Positions 9,072 through 17,878 of a stretch of 42,405 bases of DNA are shown here, piece after piece. The stretch spans positions 8,659-51,063 of the forward strand of contig CABVRV010000011.1 in the NCBI GenBank assembly GCA_902500755.1, written 5' to 3'. Made by a program: the position numbers and the translations under genes. The notes below the pieces were generated by a model. It made no database searches, was not told the origin of the DNA, and saw only the letters and a program-made list of their open reading frames with translations. Origin of the DNA: an uncultured Nitrospira sp. GTDB lineage: Bacteria > Nitrospirota > Nitrospiria > Nitrospirales > Nitrospiraceae. Within the stretch, counting starts at the first letter, position 1. Every line of letters starts with the position of its first letter.

Positions 9072-9740
9072 ATGTCGTTTTCAAACCATCTGCGAAAACT
9101 CACTGTTTCAATCTGGGACGCTCAGTTAAGCCATCCCTTCGTTGCTGCGCTTGGCGACGGAACGCTGCCTGAACAGAAATTCCAGTACTACATTCTGCAA
9201 GACGCACGATTCCTGGGAGATCTCTCTCGTGTCTTTGCCGCCGGTGCTCTCAGAGCTCCGGACTCCGACAGTGCGCTTCGTTTCGCCAAACTCGCCGAGG
9301 AAACCATTACGGTTGAGCGCAGTCTGCATGAGAACTATGGCAAGCGCTGGAACCTGACATCGAAGCAGATGGGCTCGGTACCCATGGCACCGACCAATTA
9401 TGCCTATACAAGACACATGCTGACGGTCGCCGCTTCGGGAACAGCCGCAGAGGTGACAGTGGTGGCCCTGCCCTGCGCTTGGGTCTACTGCGTCGTCGGA
9501 CGGCACCTGTTACGAAAGGGCCAGCCCGCCAAACATCACCCTTACCGTGACTGGCTGATGCTCTACGCCTCGCCGGAATTTGCCGAGGTGCAAGTGTGGA
9601 TGCGGAAAAAGGTCGATCAATGGGCCAAAACCGCCGGGAAAGAAGAACTGCGCCGGATGGAAGAATCGTTCATCATCAGCTCACGGTACGAGTGGATGTT
9701 CTGGGAAATGGCGTGGAACGAAGAACAGTGGCCGGTGTAG
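9072..9740 (+). CDS. tenA: TenA-family thiaminase II / aminopyrimidine salvage protein
   Basis: TenA hydrolyses aminopyrimidine products of thiamin breakdown for salvage into thiamin. The all-helical 222-residue protein has the conserved QDARFLGDLSRV segment (active-site Asp), NYAYTRHM, the catalytic cysteine motif ALPCAWVY and the C-terminal YEWMFWEMAW with the family glutamate. The start is fixed by a strong AGGAGGG at about 9060. I found no thi-box (TPP riboswitch) in the 125 bases upstream and no thiamin gene next to it. The fold is shared with PqqC, but the LPCxWxY cysteine favours TenA. The exact substrate is not proven by sequence. Confidence 0.85.
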   Translation: MSFSNHLRKLTVSIWDAQLSHPFVAALGDGTLPEQKFQYYILQDARFLGDLSRVFAAGALRAPDSDSALRFAKLAEETITVERSLHENYGKRWNLTSKQMGSVPMAPTNYAYTRHMLTVAASGTAAEVTVVALPCAWVYCVVGRHLLRKGQPAKHHPYRDWLMLYASPEFAEVQVWMRKKVDQWAKTAGKEELRRMEESFIISSRYEWMFWEMAWNEEQWPV

Positions 9741-10314
9741 CTCAACAGGTTCCTCAACGGTGGCTATCTATCGCCACACTTCATATCTCTTCCATCTCGG
9801 GCCCAGGACGTCCTAAGAGATGTAGACGATCAACAGCACCAACTCAAATGGCAGCAACGTTGCGATGATATGCCTCATAAAGCTCCTTGGCTTCTCATGA
9901 AGGACCACCACGCGAGCCGTCGCAATTGAACTACCCGACATTCCCGCACCGGGCTGATACTCTACACGCTTCTATCGGATGTGCAATCCGGCAAGATGGC
10001 TTCAGATAAATGGCCTTATGCCATGAGGACCATTCGGACCTGGTTTTGAGTCATGATTGAGTCAGTGCACGTAGCGCGTGTGGGCAGGTACTTGTTAAAA
10101 GCATCTCGTCGAGAGTGCGAAGAAAGGAGGCCTGGCCATTCGTCAGAGAGTGGTCATGGATACCCACTCCTAACAGGCTGCGAGAAATCCATCCCTTCAT
10201 TGTTCGAGGGCCTCAGGACGAACGGAGCAGTCATTGAATAGACTGGTGTTTCCCGTTCGTGCTGATCCTGTCGAAGCACATAAATCGAGCTTTTCCGCAG
10301 TCTGCTAGTGCGTA
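9741..10314. other. Gene-free stretch between tenA and tex
   Basis: This 574-base stretch lies between the convergent genes tenA and tex. It holds the inverted repeat described separately near 10200-10278. The one small frame inside it (10053-10241) has no ribosome-binding site or protein-like composition that I would defend. No clear terminator for either gene was found. Confidence 0.5.
10200..10278. repeat. Imperfect inverted repeat with 26-base arms
   Basis: Arm 10200-10225 and arm 10253-10278 are inverted copies matching at 19 of 26 positions; both end in the core CCGTTCGT / ACGAACGG and carry TTCGA. The 27-base spacer is not symmetric. It resembles the small intergenic palindromes built around TTCGA...TCAGGACGAACGG that are scattered in many environmental genomes (recalled, not searched). 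I saw no second copy in this window. Confidence 0.5.
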
Positions 10315-12717
10315 CTATGACTTTTGCCTGGCCTTCGCCAACGCTAGCGCCATAGCTCCGATCGGATGGGGCGCTCGTGCCGCAGCTTGACCGGACGGCG
10401 AGGGTCGACGACTGCGTAAGTCACGAGTTGCCTGGCTCCCAGGCTGCGCCTGACCAGATGGATGGCTCGCGGCATCTTCAAGTCGCATCGTCAGCGCAAT
10501 GCGCTGACGCTTCAGATCGACGTCGATCACCTTCACCTTGACGACTTGACTCGGCTTGACCACCTCGTGAGGATCTTTGACAAACCTATTGGCCAATGCG
10601 GATACGTGCACAAGTCCATCCTGGTGCACCCCGATATCGACGAACGCGCCGAACGCCGCCACATTCGTCACCACCCCCTCCAGCACCATGCCGGGCTGTA
10701 AATCATTCAGAGTCTCGACCCCCTCGCGGAAGGTCGCCGTCTTGAATTCAGGACGCGGGTCGCGCCCTGGTTTTTCCAACTCGACGAAAATATCCTGCAC
10801 CGTCGGCAGTCCGAATTTCTCATCGATAAAGTCACTGGGTGACAATCCTTTTAGAACAGCCGGTTGACGCATCACCTCGACAATCCCTATTCCCAACCGA
10901 GCCAGAATACGTTCAACGACCGGATACGCCTCCGGGTGAACGGCAGATCGATCCAAGGGATTATCACCATCAGGAATTCGTAGAAAACCGGCCGCCAGCT
11001 CGAACGTCTTCTCGCCGAGACGAGGGACCTTACGGATCGTCGTCCGATTTGGGAACGGACCGTTCGCATCCCGATAGTCCACGATATTCTTGGCCAGCGC
11101 CTTGTTAAGACCAGACACCCGTTCCAATAGGGGCGCCGACGCCGTATTGACGTTGACACCGACGGCATTTACGCAATCTTCCAGCGTTGCATCGAGCGAC
11201 CGCGCCAAAGCCCGCTGATCCACGTCATGCTGATATTGGCCGACTCCGATTGCCTTCGGCTCAATCTTAACCAGCTCGGCCAGCGGATCCTGCAGGCGGC
11301 GAGCGATCGACACGGCGCCCCGCACACTGACATCCAACTCGGGGAACTCAGCCGCAGCAAACGCCGACGCTGAATAGACCGATGCTCCTGCTTCACTCAC
11401 CACGATTTTTGCCACCGGCCGTTCAGGCTTCTGAGCTGCGACCAACTTAATCACCTCACTCGCCAGCTTGTCTGTCTCTCGGCTCGCCGTCCCGTTGCCG
11501 ATGGAGACCAACTGCACGCCATGCTGAATAATAAGATGCGCAAGCATTGTCGACGACCCCTGCCAGTCGTTGTGAGGTTGATGGGGATAAATTGTCGCCG
11601 TTTCCAATAATTTCCCCGTCGCATCCACCACCGCCACCTTGCAACCGGTCCGAATGCCAGGATCCAAACCGAGGATGGCCTTCGGCCCAGCCGGCGCCGC
11701 CAACAACAGCTCATGCAGGTTACGGGCAAAGATCTTAATTGCCTCGGCCTCAGCTGCTTGACGCAACTGTACCAACAATTCAGTGCTCACTTGCAGATGC
11801 AACTTCACGCGCCAGGCCCAATCGCATACGCCGACCAGCCATGTGTCGGCAGGTCGACCGCGGCCCTCAATATGCGCATGAGCTGCAACCATCGACACGC
11901 AGGGGTGAGGGACGACCGCATCAAGCACTTTCCCCAAGCCCAACTCCAGCTTTAACACCCCAAGGGCCCGACCACGAAGCAGCGCAAGTGCCCGATGCGA
12001 TGGAATGGTCTTGATCGGCTCGGCATACGCATAGTAATCACGAAACTTCTCCGCCTCGGCCGTTTCCTTGTCTTTCATCACGATCGAGGTTAACACCCCT
12101 TCATCCCACAGCCGCGTTCGCAATAGAGCCAACAAATCGGCGGTTTCAGCAAATCGCTCCGTGAGAATATCCCGCGCTCCTTCCAATGCCGTTTTCACAT
12201 CTGGCACAGTGATCGCCTCCACGCCTTCGGCGGCAGGTACCACACGAATGTACTTGAGCGCTTCTTGTTCGGGATTGAGCTTTGGATCGGCCAAGAGGCT
12301 ATCGGCTAACGGCTCCAACCCTGCCTCGCGCGCAACCATGGCACGAGTGCGGCGTTTGGGCTTAAACGGGAGATACAAGTCTTCTATGGCTTGCTTCGTC
12401 GTCGCCGCCTCGATATTCGTGCGCAATGCATCCGTAAGCTTCCCTTGTTCTTCGATCGAGGCCAGAATTGTTGCTCGTCGCGCTTCGAGTTCACGCAGGT
12501 AGAGCAGCCGGTCTTCCAGCGCTCGCAACTGTGTATCGTCCAGATTGCCGGTCGCCTCTTTCCGATAGCGCGCAATAAACGGAACCGTCGCGCCTTCATC
12601 GAGCAGCGAGATCGCCGCTGAAACTTGATGAACTCCGACGCCCAGCTCCTTGGCAATAATGAGCGGAATCTTGCGGTTCTCTGTTTCTGATGAAGTCTGA
12701 GTCGTTGCAGCCGTCAT
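10315..12717 (-). CDS. tex: Transcription accessory protein Tex (S1 RNA-binding)
   Basis: Tex is a cytoplasmic nucleic-acid-binding protein linked to transcription and stress tolerance. The 800-residue protein shows the family order: helical N-terminal region with [16 protein letters not shown], a YqgF/RNase H-like core ([19 protein letters not shown]), helix-hairpin-helix segments ([17 protein letters not shown]), and a C-terminal S1 domain ([19 protein letters not shown], about residues 640-715). A Ser/Pro/Arg-rich tail follows. Length and composition are normal. It lies 130 bases downstream of the NlpC-like gene on the same strand; the ribosome-binding site is weak. Confidence 0.95.
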   Translation of the reverse strand: MTAATTQTSSETENRKIPLIIAKELGVGVHQVSAAISLLDEGATVPFIARYRKEATGNLDDTQLRALEDRLLYLRELEARRATILASIEEQGKLTDALRTNIEAATTKQAIEDLYLPFKPKRRTRAMVAREAGLEPLADSLLADPKLNPEQEALKYIRVVPAAEGVEAITVPDVKTALEGARDILTERFAETADLLALLRTRLWDEGVLTSIVMKDKETAEAEKFRDYYAYAEPIKTIPSHRALALLRGRALGVLKLELGLGKVLDAVVPHPCVSMVAAHAHIEGRGRPADTWLVGVCDWAWRVKLHLQVSTELLVQLRQAAEAEAIKIFARNLHELLLAAPAGPKAILGLDPGIRTGCKVAVVDATGKLLETATIYPHQPHNDWQGSSTMLAHLIIQHGVQLVSIGNGTASRETDKLASEVIKLVAAQKPERPVAKIVVSEAGASVYSASAFAAAEFPELDVSVRGAVSIARRLQDPLAELVKIEPKAIGVGQYQHDVDQRALARSLDATLEDCVNAVGVNVNTASAPLLERVSGLNKALAKNIVDYRDANGPFPNRTTIRKVPRLGEKTFELAAGFLRIPDGDNPLDRSAVHPEAYPVVERILARLGIGIVEVMRQPAVLKGLSPSDFIDEKFGLPTVQDIFVELEKPGRDPRPEFKTATFREGVETLNDLQPGMVLEGVVTNVAAFGAFVDIGVHQDGLVHVSALANRFVKDPHEVVKPSQVVKVKVIDVDLKRQRIALTMRLEDAASHPSGQAQPGSQATRDLRSRRPSPSGQAAARAPHPIGAMALALAKARQKS

Positions 12718-12847
12718 ATAGCCTGATAACCGACCTTTCTGAACGCGTGAGCGATGCGCGCGCTCGGACCATGTGGTGAGAATACTGTCCGCTGATGGAT
12801 GGAGTGACGAGTATTCAGGAAACTAGGGCAAACAATTAGTCAAAACC

Positions 12848-13558
12848 TCAACGAGTCAGAGTGCCAAACGCCGCAAATAATTGCCCCGACAGATAGCGGG
12901 TTCCCTGAACATCACCCAGATGTTTGCGACGCAGGAAGTGGTTCAGCACTCGCCCATCGGGAGCCTTGTGGATGTCCGGATGCTGAAGGTTCATTCGATA
13001 GCGCTCGATTCCCCTTGAAAGCGAGCTGACGAACAGCACGGTTCCATCGGGCTCCACTTTCTCCACGACACCGACGTGTGTCAGCGGATCATTGGGCAAG
13101 CCGTCCCCGTTGAAATCCCAGGTATTATGGAAAAAGACCAGGTCTCCCGGATGGACAGTCGGTCCGTAGTGAATCCGTCCATGCTCGACGACATGCGTGT
13201 AGATACGTCCGACGCCATTCCCTCCGTCCAGTTCCCCCAGTCCACCGTACAAGTCCACACGCTGTGACGCGTACACGCCTCGGACAAAACCGGAACAGTC
13301 AGGGTTGTAACGCCGCCCATCAACTTCAACCTGGGACTTGCCGACGAATCTCACGGCCGTCTTCGCCAAAGCCTTCTGTTTCTGGATTCCCTTGGCCATG
13401 GCGCAGCACAGTGCTCCACGAGCACCCATGGTGGGAATCACGAGAGGTTCATCGGATGCCGACTGACGTCCGGTCGTTGCACAGCCAGAGAGCACAGCTG
13501 AGGCCAACAAGGTCACACAACTGATCGTAAAGGAATACCTACGGTTATGTGCACTCAT
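12848..13558 (-). CDS. NlpC/P60-like cysteine peptidase lipoprotein
   Basis: Probable cell-wall amidase or endopeptidase anchored to a membrane. The ATG at 13558 gives a 236-residue protein with a signal peptide and lipobox LSGC (Cys26). The catalytic cysteine motif is NPDCSGFVRGVY (Cys88) and the histidine is in DPLTHVGVV (His161), with VHPGDLVFFH between them, as in NlpC/P60 and CHAP peptidases. Just before the histidine, DFNGDGLPND (148-157) looks like an EF-hand calcium loop, an unusual insertion. Specificity is unknown. fumC lies 53 bases upstream on the same strand, so co-transcription is possible. Confidence 0.8.
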   Translation of the reverse strand: MSAHNRRYSFTISCVTLLASAVLSGCATTGRQSASDEPLVIPTMGARGALCCAMAKGIQKQKALAKTAVRFVGKSQVEVDGRRYNPDCSGFVRGVYASQRVDLYGGLGELDGGNGVGRIYTHVVEHGRIHYGPTVHPGDLVFFHNTWDFNGDGLPNDPLTHVGVVEKVEPDGTVLFVSSLSRGIERYRMNLQHPDIHKAPDGRVLNHFLRRKHLGDVQGTRYLSGQLFAAFGTLTR

Positions 13559-13611
13559 AATGCTTGAGTATACAGGCCCGCTGCTGCAAGGCAAGACCTA
13601 CTGCCGCTCGG

Positions 13612-15048
13612 TCATCCCCCCGCACTCCCGACTGGTCCGCCCGGCTCAGTCATGCGCCAAGGATCAAGGAGTTGAGTAAGGCGCTTATCAGGCAGCACTT
13701 TCTGCTCTTTTGCCACCTGCCTGACGGTCTTTCCAGACTTGTAGGCCTCCTTGGCCAACTTGGCCGCCGCTTCGTAGCCGATCTCAGGCGCCAGCGCCGT
13801 ACACATCGCCAAGCTTTCCTCGATCAAACTCTTACACCGTTCCTCGTTTGCCTTGATCCCCTCGATACACTTTGCCGCAAAATTGGTGGAGGCCGAAGTC
13901 AGAAGCTCAATAGACTGGAGCAGGTTATAGGCCATGACCGGCATCATGACGATGAGCTCAAAATTGGCTGCCTGGCCACCGACTGTCACCGTGACATCGT
14001 TTCCAATCACCTGGGCACAGACCATCGTAACGGATTCGGCAATCACAGGATTCACCTTCCCCGGCATGATCGAAGAGCCAGGCTGCGTTTCCGGCAAATT
14101 GATTTCGCCAAGCCCGCACCGCGGCCCGGAGCCGAGCCAGCGAATATCATTTGCAATCTTCATCAGACTGACGGCCAGAGTCCGAAGATGGCCGCTCGCT
14201 TCAACCAGTGAGTCCTGGGCCGATTGTGCCTCAAAATGGTTCTTGGCCTCTTTGAACGAACAACCGGTCTCTTTCGAAATGATGGCCATCACTTTGGCCG
14301 AAAACTTTGGATGGCAATTCAACCCTGTGCCGACAGCCGTTCCGCCCAAAGCGACTTCACTCAGTGCCGCCTGCGCCCGCTTGACACGCTGAATACCGAG
14401 CTCGATCTGACGGGCATAGCCACCGAATTCCTGGCCGAGTCGAACCGGCGTGGCATCTTGCAAATGCGTCCGCCCGATTTTCACGATCTGATCAAATTCC
14501 TTCGCCTTCCCCTTAAGTGCCTTGTGCAACCGGGTCAACGCCGGCACGAGCTGATGCTCCATCAATTCAGACGCGGCGATGTGAATGGCCGTGGGAATCG
14601 CATCATTGCTCGATTGGCCGAGATTCACATGGTCGTTCGGATGAACGAGCTTACTCCCCCGTGCGCCGCCAAGCAGCTCAGTCGCGCGATTGGAAATAAC
14701 CTCATTCGTATTCATATTGGTCGACGTGCCGGAACCGGTCTGAAAAATGTCCACGGGAAACTCGGCATCCAGTTTTCCCTCCACCACCTCCGTTGCCGCC
14801 AGCTTGATGGCTTCTGCCGGCTTCTTGTCCAATAAACCCAGGGAGTGATTCACGGCAGCTGCCGCTCGCTTGATCATACCCATGGCTCGAATCACCGACC
14901 GTGGCATTCGCAGCGGACTGATCGGAAAGTTCTCAATGGCGCGGGCTGTTTGCACGCCGTAATAGGCCTCGGCGGGAACCGCCAGCTCACCCATCGTGTC
15001 TCGCTCAATTCGAGTCGACCCTGACGACTGACCTTGATTCGTTTTCAT
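13612..15048 (-). CDS. fumC: Fumarate hydratase class II
   Basis: Interconverts fumarate and L-malate in the oxidative or reductive TCA cycle. The protein contains SGTSTNMNTNEV, the substrate-loop region VHPNDHVNLGQSSND, IGRTHLQDATPV with the catalytic His, and the superfamily signature GSSIMPGKVNP. I chose the ATG at 15048 (478 residues, beginning MKTNQGQ) because GGAG lies 8 bases upstream; an in-frame TTG at 15078 has its AGGAG directly against it. The C-terminus carries a short Gly/Pro-rich tail beyond the usual end. The iron-free class II enzyme is oxygen-tolerant, which suits an aerobic lifestyle (inference). Confidence 0.93.
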   Translation of the reverse strand: MKTNQGQSSGSTRIERDTMGELAVPAEAYYGVQTARAIENFPISPLRMPRSVIRAMGMIKRAAAAVNHSLGLLDKKPAEAIKLAATEVVEGKLDAEFPVDIFQTGSGTSTNMNTNEVISNRATELLGGARGSKLVHPNDHVNLGQSSNDAIPTAIHIAASELMEHQLVPALTRLHKALKGKAKEFDQIVKIGRTHLQDATPVRLGQEFGGYARQIELGIQRVKRAQAALSEVALGGTAVGTGLNCHPKFSAKVMAIISKETGCSFKEAKNHFEAQSAQDSLVEASGHLRTLAVSLMKIANDIRWLGSGPRCGLGEINLPETQPGSSIMPGKVNPVIAESVTMVCAQVIGNDVTVTVGGQAANFELIVMMPVMAYNLLQSIELLTSASTNFAAKCIEGIKANEERCKSLIEESLAMCTALAPEIGYEAAAKLAKEAYKSGKTVRQVAKEQKVLPDKRLTQLLDPWRMTEPGGPVGSAGG

Positions 15049-15093
15049 GCGTGGGGCTCCATGGGTAAGAGGTTCCAACTCCTTGCGGGGGTC

Positions 15094-15123
15094 ATGATAA
15101 ACTCAGCCTATTGATTTTCACAA
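15094..15123 (-). promoter_or_regulatory. Candidate sigma-70 promoter of fumC
   Basis: Read on the minus strand: TTGTGA (15123-15118), an 18-base spacer, then TATCAT (15099-15094). The -10 matches consensus at five of six bases. It lies about 45 bases before the fumC ATG and downstream of the preceding gene's terminator, so fumC needs a start site here. Confidence 0.4.
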
Positions 15124-15205
15124 GAGTTGTCCGCAGGTGTTGCGATACGACCTTAACCAAGAAGCCTTGGAACTGCTGATGCAGGAACGAAGCGTAGAAA
15201 ATAAA

Positions 15206-15231
15206 AAGGCCCGCCTGGGGAGGCGGGCCTT
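15206..15231 (-). terminator. Rho-independent terminator of the 15313-15576 gene
   Basis: A perfect 11-bp GC-rich stem (arms AAGGCCCGCCT) with a four-base loop, followed on the minus strand by a T-rich run (TTTTTATTTT, counting the stem end). It sits 80 bases after the stop of the small membrane-protein gene. Its stem is the same as that of the hsp20 terminator. Confidence 0.85.
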
Positions 15232-15312
15232 CCGGACTACCGGTGCCCAAGCGATCCATTGTAATATCTCGTTGCTGCTTGAGGGACGGGGCAACTGCTC
15301 CTTTGCAGCTGA

Positions 15313-15576
15313 TCAAATTCGAGTCGCTTCTTTCCCGACAGCTTGTACGGGATTTGCCTCTGATTGTAACACCTGCGCCCCTTCGCCTCCGGCCATCTTG
15401 AACAAATGTATGATGTCTATCCCCATACCGACCAAAGCAAGGCACCACCCCCCGACAATCATCCACCAAACCAATGAAAATAAGTCTGCCGGCTGGTCGA
15501 AGTTGAACACGGCAACGACTCCCCCGAGAACGAGCATAATCCCGACCGTCATCAGCGAATAGCTGAGAGTCTTCAT
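15313..15576 (-). CDS. Small two-TM membrane protein of unknown function
   Basis: An 87-residue protein with two hydrophobic helices (SLMTVGIMLVLGGVVAVF, and one with core WWMIVGGWCLALVG) and a charged, cytoplasmic-looking C-terminal tail of about 25 residues. I chose the ATG at 15576, preceded by GAGGTG, over the ATG at 15594, which lacks a ribosome-binding site. I do not recognise a family. It is followed by its own terminator, so it is probably a single-gene unit. Confidence 0.65.
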   Translation of the reverse strand: MKTLSYSLMTVGIMLVLGGVVAVFNFDQPADLFSLVWWMIVGGWCLALVGMGIDIIHLFKMAGGEGAQVLQSEANPVQAVGKEATRI

Positions 15577-15594
15577 CGTCACCTCATCAAACAT

Positions 15595-16040
15595 GTTCAG
15601 TGCTTAAACAAGTTCGACCATTAGGCAGAGTGCTCCCCTCCTTCCTCATCTGCCTATGACAGCTATGGACACCTCCATCTGTATGTGGCCCCAGCGGGGA
15701 CAGTGATTAAAATTATGGAGACTCTACTTGTTTTCCTCGAATACGCAATCCGTCAAGATGCCCCTGTTCAGTAGATCCGATTGGTCCTTCCTGCACGATG
15801 AACCGAACGACCCGAGGAACACTCGCGGGAAGCCGCGCATGAGGTGGGGAGATATCAGTCCTCACCATATTCCCCCGCCTAAGAGACCACCCATTGAAAG
15901 GACGGAATGCACAGATTACAATCCAACGACTTGTTCGTTCAGTCTGGCCAACGCACACCACGATCAGTGGGACGATGGGGCACAGCATGCGGAGAGCAAC
16001 TCATCCCTGCACAAATAGCTTCTCTTCAGAGAAACGCAAC
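15595..16040. other. Intergenic stretch between divergent genes
   Basis: About 450 bases between the divergent genes at 15576 and 16041, so it should hold promoters for both, but I could not single out a convincing -35/-10 pair. The frames inside (for example 15713-15988, minus) have no ribosome-binding site and look random. Confidence 0.4.
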
Positions 16041-16499
16041 ATGATTCGGTCTCTTCTCATCGTTTGCGGAGTGCTCATGGCATCCTCCGCCCATGCGGCA
16101 AGCCCTCTGGCGGCTCAAGTCTGTAGCCTGCTGACAGTCCCTACCTTATCGACCCTCCAGTCAAGCAAGGGGACCGGAGAAGGCTGCGCATGGCAATGGC
16201 CGGATGCTCAGGCGCTGTCGGTCTATGTCCACATCGAGCAGCAAGACGAAACGGTGGAGGCGATGAAACAGGTCATGGAAGCGAATTTGCAGAATCCGGT
16301 CTTCAAGAAAACTTCCTTCCCCGTCTGCACGGAAGGCGACATGGTGGTCGGTGATTTCAAGAACGGGCGTGGCGCCGGTGGAGTGGGATACACAAAATGC
16401 TCTGGGTTTGTGTTGACGTTCGGCTTCCAAGGAACGGAGGCCCAAAAGCACTTACCCAACGTCGCAAAAAAACTCACCAGCACGACCTTTGGTCGCTGA
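16041..16499 (+). CDS. Small secreted protein with four cysteines
   Basis: A 152-residue exported protein. The ATG at 16041 starts a clean signal peptide (MIRSLLIVCGVLMASSAHAA) with likely cleavage after AHA, whereas the longer frame from 15894 has a random-looking N-terminus. The mature part carries four cysteines (AAQVCSL, EGCAWQW, FPVCTEG, TKCSGF), which could form two disulfides in the periplasm. The spacing and aromatic pattern suggest a small alpha/beta domain. I do not recognise the family, and it has no functional neighbour. Confidence 0.7.
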   Translation: MIRSLLIVCGVLMASSAHAASPLAAQVCSLLTVPTLSTLQSSKGTGEGCAWQWPDAQALSVYVHIEQQDETVEAMKQVMEANLQNPVFKKTSFPVCTEGDMVVGDFKNGRGAGGVGYTKCSGFVLTFGFQGTEAQKHLPNVAKKLTSTTFGR

Positions 16500-16579
16500 A
16501 GGTCATCCATTTAAGGTCACCGTGAACTGTGCGCAGTCGGCTATGTGGCGATGGACCTGAAACCCGGGGCAGCTCACCG

Positions 16580-16608
16580 TATGTACATATGGTACATCGT
16601 ATGGTACA
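16580..16608. promoter_or_regulatory. Repeat cluster upstream of vapBC, candidate autoregulatory operator
   Basis: The palindrome TATGTACATA (16580-16589) is followed by two direct copies of ATGGTACA (16589-16596 and 16601-16608). All three share a TACA core, spaced about one helical turn apart. It lies about 45 bases before the vapB start. VapB-type ribbon-helix-helix antitoxins normally bind such repeats to repress their own operon, so this is the likely operator (inference). Confidence 0.5.
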
Positions 16609-16653
16609 CAGAGTGCTGTAGCAAACAGACTCTAGCCAAAAATGGAAGGCATC

Positions 16654-16857
16654 ATGGCGAGACAGCTTAAGAAACTCACGGTAGAAGTTCCGGCCGACCT
16701 CTTGGCACGTGCGACCATGGCAAGCGGCGAAGGGGTCACTCCGACAGTGCGAAGAGGACTTGAATTGGTCGCTGCCGGAAGCGCCTATGGTCACCTGCGG
16801 CGATTTCGCGGCAAGGTTAAGTTTGGGATCAAGCTTTCGGAGCTACGGCTGGACTAA
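16654..16857 (+). CDS. vapB: VapB-family antitoxin
   Basis: A 67-residue protein starting MARQLKKLTVEVPADLLARA: a basic beta strand followed by helices, the ribbon-helix-helix DNA-binding pattern of antitoxins. The C-terminal part (FRGKVKFGIKLSELRLD) would wrap the toxin. The ATG at 16654 is chosen because GGAAGG lies 4 bases upstream; the ATG at 16642 overlaps that site. The stop overlaps the toxin ATG by one base (TAATG), the usual coupled arrangement. It should neutralise the PIN toxin downstream and repress the operon. Confidence 0.8.
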   Translation: MARQLKKLTVEVPADLLARATMASGEGVTPTVRRGLELVAAGSAYGHLRRFRGKVKFGIKLSELRLD

Positions 16858-17330
16858 TGCTGTGCCTCGATACGAGTTCCCTTATCGCCTACCCGCAGGG
16901 CGAAGAAGGGGCCGATGTCAATATCATCGACCAGGCTCTCATTGATCAAGTTGGAGTTCTTTCGCTGGTCACCGTGGCGGAACTTCTCAGCGACCCCGAT
17001 CTCTCGCCCGCCTTGAGACGGACGATTCTTGAACTTCCCACTCTCTCGATGGCCGAAGGCTTTTGGGAACGTGCCGGACTACTCCGAGCAAAAATGCTCA
17101 GAACCGGTCGTCGAACCAATTTGGCCGATACCCTCATCGCTCAAAGCTGCCTCGATCATCATGCGACACTTGTCACACGCGCGATCGTGACTTCAAGATT
17201 TTCGTCTCTGCAGCCGGACTCCGCGTCGCCTTACCGTATTCGTAATTCAAATCTGATCAGGCCCGCTCGTCACTTAAATATACTGAGCCAGCGATCAGCG
17301 GCCGTATGGGCTGCGATATCACTTCGATGA
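16857..17330 (+). CDS. vapC: VapC-type PIN-domain toxin, frameshifted near its C-terminus
   Basis: PIN-domain ribonuclease partner of VapB. The frame as read (157 residues) has the first catalytic Asp (MLCLDTSSLIAY), the Glu in TVAELLSD and the Asp in NLADTLIAQ. After HHATLVTR, where families continue with D-x-D-F, it reads into unrelated sequence. In the -1 frame the expected end appears: DRDFKIFVSAAGLRVALPYS and stop at 17245. Removing two bases from CGCGCG at 17178-17183 restores one frame of 128 residues, the normal VapC length. The fourth acidic residue lies in the displaced part, so the product as read is probably inactive. Sequencing error is the main alternative. Confidence 0.75.
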   Translation: MLCLDTSSLIAYPQGEEGADVNIIDQALIDQVGVLSLVTVAELLSDPDLSPALRRTILELPTLSMAEGFWERAGLLRAKMLRTGRRTNLADTLIAQSCLDHHATLVTRAIVTSRFSSLQPDSASPYRIRNSNLIRPARHLNILSQRSAAVWAAISLR

Positions 17331-17376
17331 CGAGGCCTGAGAAGTGGTGATACATGAATACAGTGCCAAGAAAGAG

Positions 17377-17403
17377 AAAGGCCCGCCTGGGAGGCGGGCC
17401 TTT
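17377..17403 (-). terminator. Rho-independent terminator of hsp20
   Basis: A perfect 12-bp stem (arms AAAGGCCCGCCT) with a three-base loop. It lies 26 bases after the hsp20 stop; on the minus strand a T-rich tract follows (TTTCTCTTTCTT). On the plus strand TTTGTTCT follows, so it may also stop transcription coming from vapBC. Confidence 0.85.
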
Positions 17404-17428
17404 GTTCTCAGGAACCTTTCAGAGCAGC

Positions 17429-17878
17429 TTACGCCACCTTCACTTCGATAGCCTTCGGTTTCGCCTTCTCCGACTTCGGCAGATGGAGATTGAGGACTCC
17501 ATCCTTGAACTCGGCCTTCACCTTGTCGTCGTCAATCACATCGGGCAAGGAAAAGGTCCGTACGAAACTGCCATAGGATCGCTCGATCCGATGGTACTTC
17601 TTCCCCTTCTCTTCTTTCTCGTGCTTGCGCTCTCCCTGAATCGTGAGGACCCCATCTTCCAATGTGACTTTCACATCCTCTTTCTTCACATCAGGGATTT
17701 CGGCTTTGATCTGATACTCCCCTTCCGTTTCACTGATATCGACGGAAGGCGTCCAATCCGCGACAATCATGGTTTCCTTGCCGTTGGACGATCGCGTCGC
17801 CGGACGCGCAAACATGCGATTCAACCGATCTGAGACTTCTTCCAACTCTCGAAACGGATCCCATCGTACCAGTGCCAT
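17429..17878 (-). CDS. Small heat-shock protein, Hsp20/alpha-crystallin family
   Basis: ATP-independent chaperone that holds unfolding proteins. The 149-residue protein has the usual start (MALVRWDPFRELEEVSDRLN), an alpha-crystallin domain at about residues 42-140 (WTPSVDISETEGEYQIKAEI), the diagnostic AEFKDGVLNLHLPK (A-x-x-x-n-G-v-L) and a short Lys-rich tail. The start is fixed by a strong AAGGAGG 6 bases upstream. It is a single-gene unit with its own terminator. The leader may form a stem over the ribosome-binding site (listed separately). Confidence 0.95.
   Translation of the reverse strand: MALVRWDPFRELEEVSDRLNRMFARPATRSSNGKETMIVADWTPSVDISETEGEYQIKAEIPDVKKEDVKVTLEDGVLTIQGERKHEKEEKGKKYHRIERSYGSFVRTFSLPDVIDDDKVKAEFKDGVLNLHLPKSEKAKPKAIEVKVA

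Noticed and set aside
10053-10241. 62-codon plus-strand frame
   Set aside because: No ribosome-binding site at useful spacing, and no protein-like pattern; it also runs into the inverted repeat.
15713-15988. 91-codon minus-strand frame in the 15.6-16.0 kb gap
   Set aside because: No ribosome-binding site, no recognisable domain, and mixed composition typical of chance frames in GC-rich DNA.
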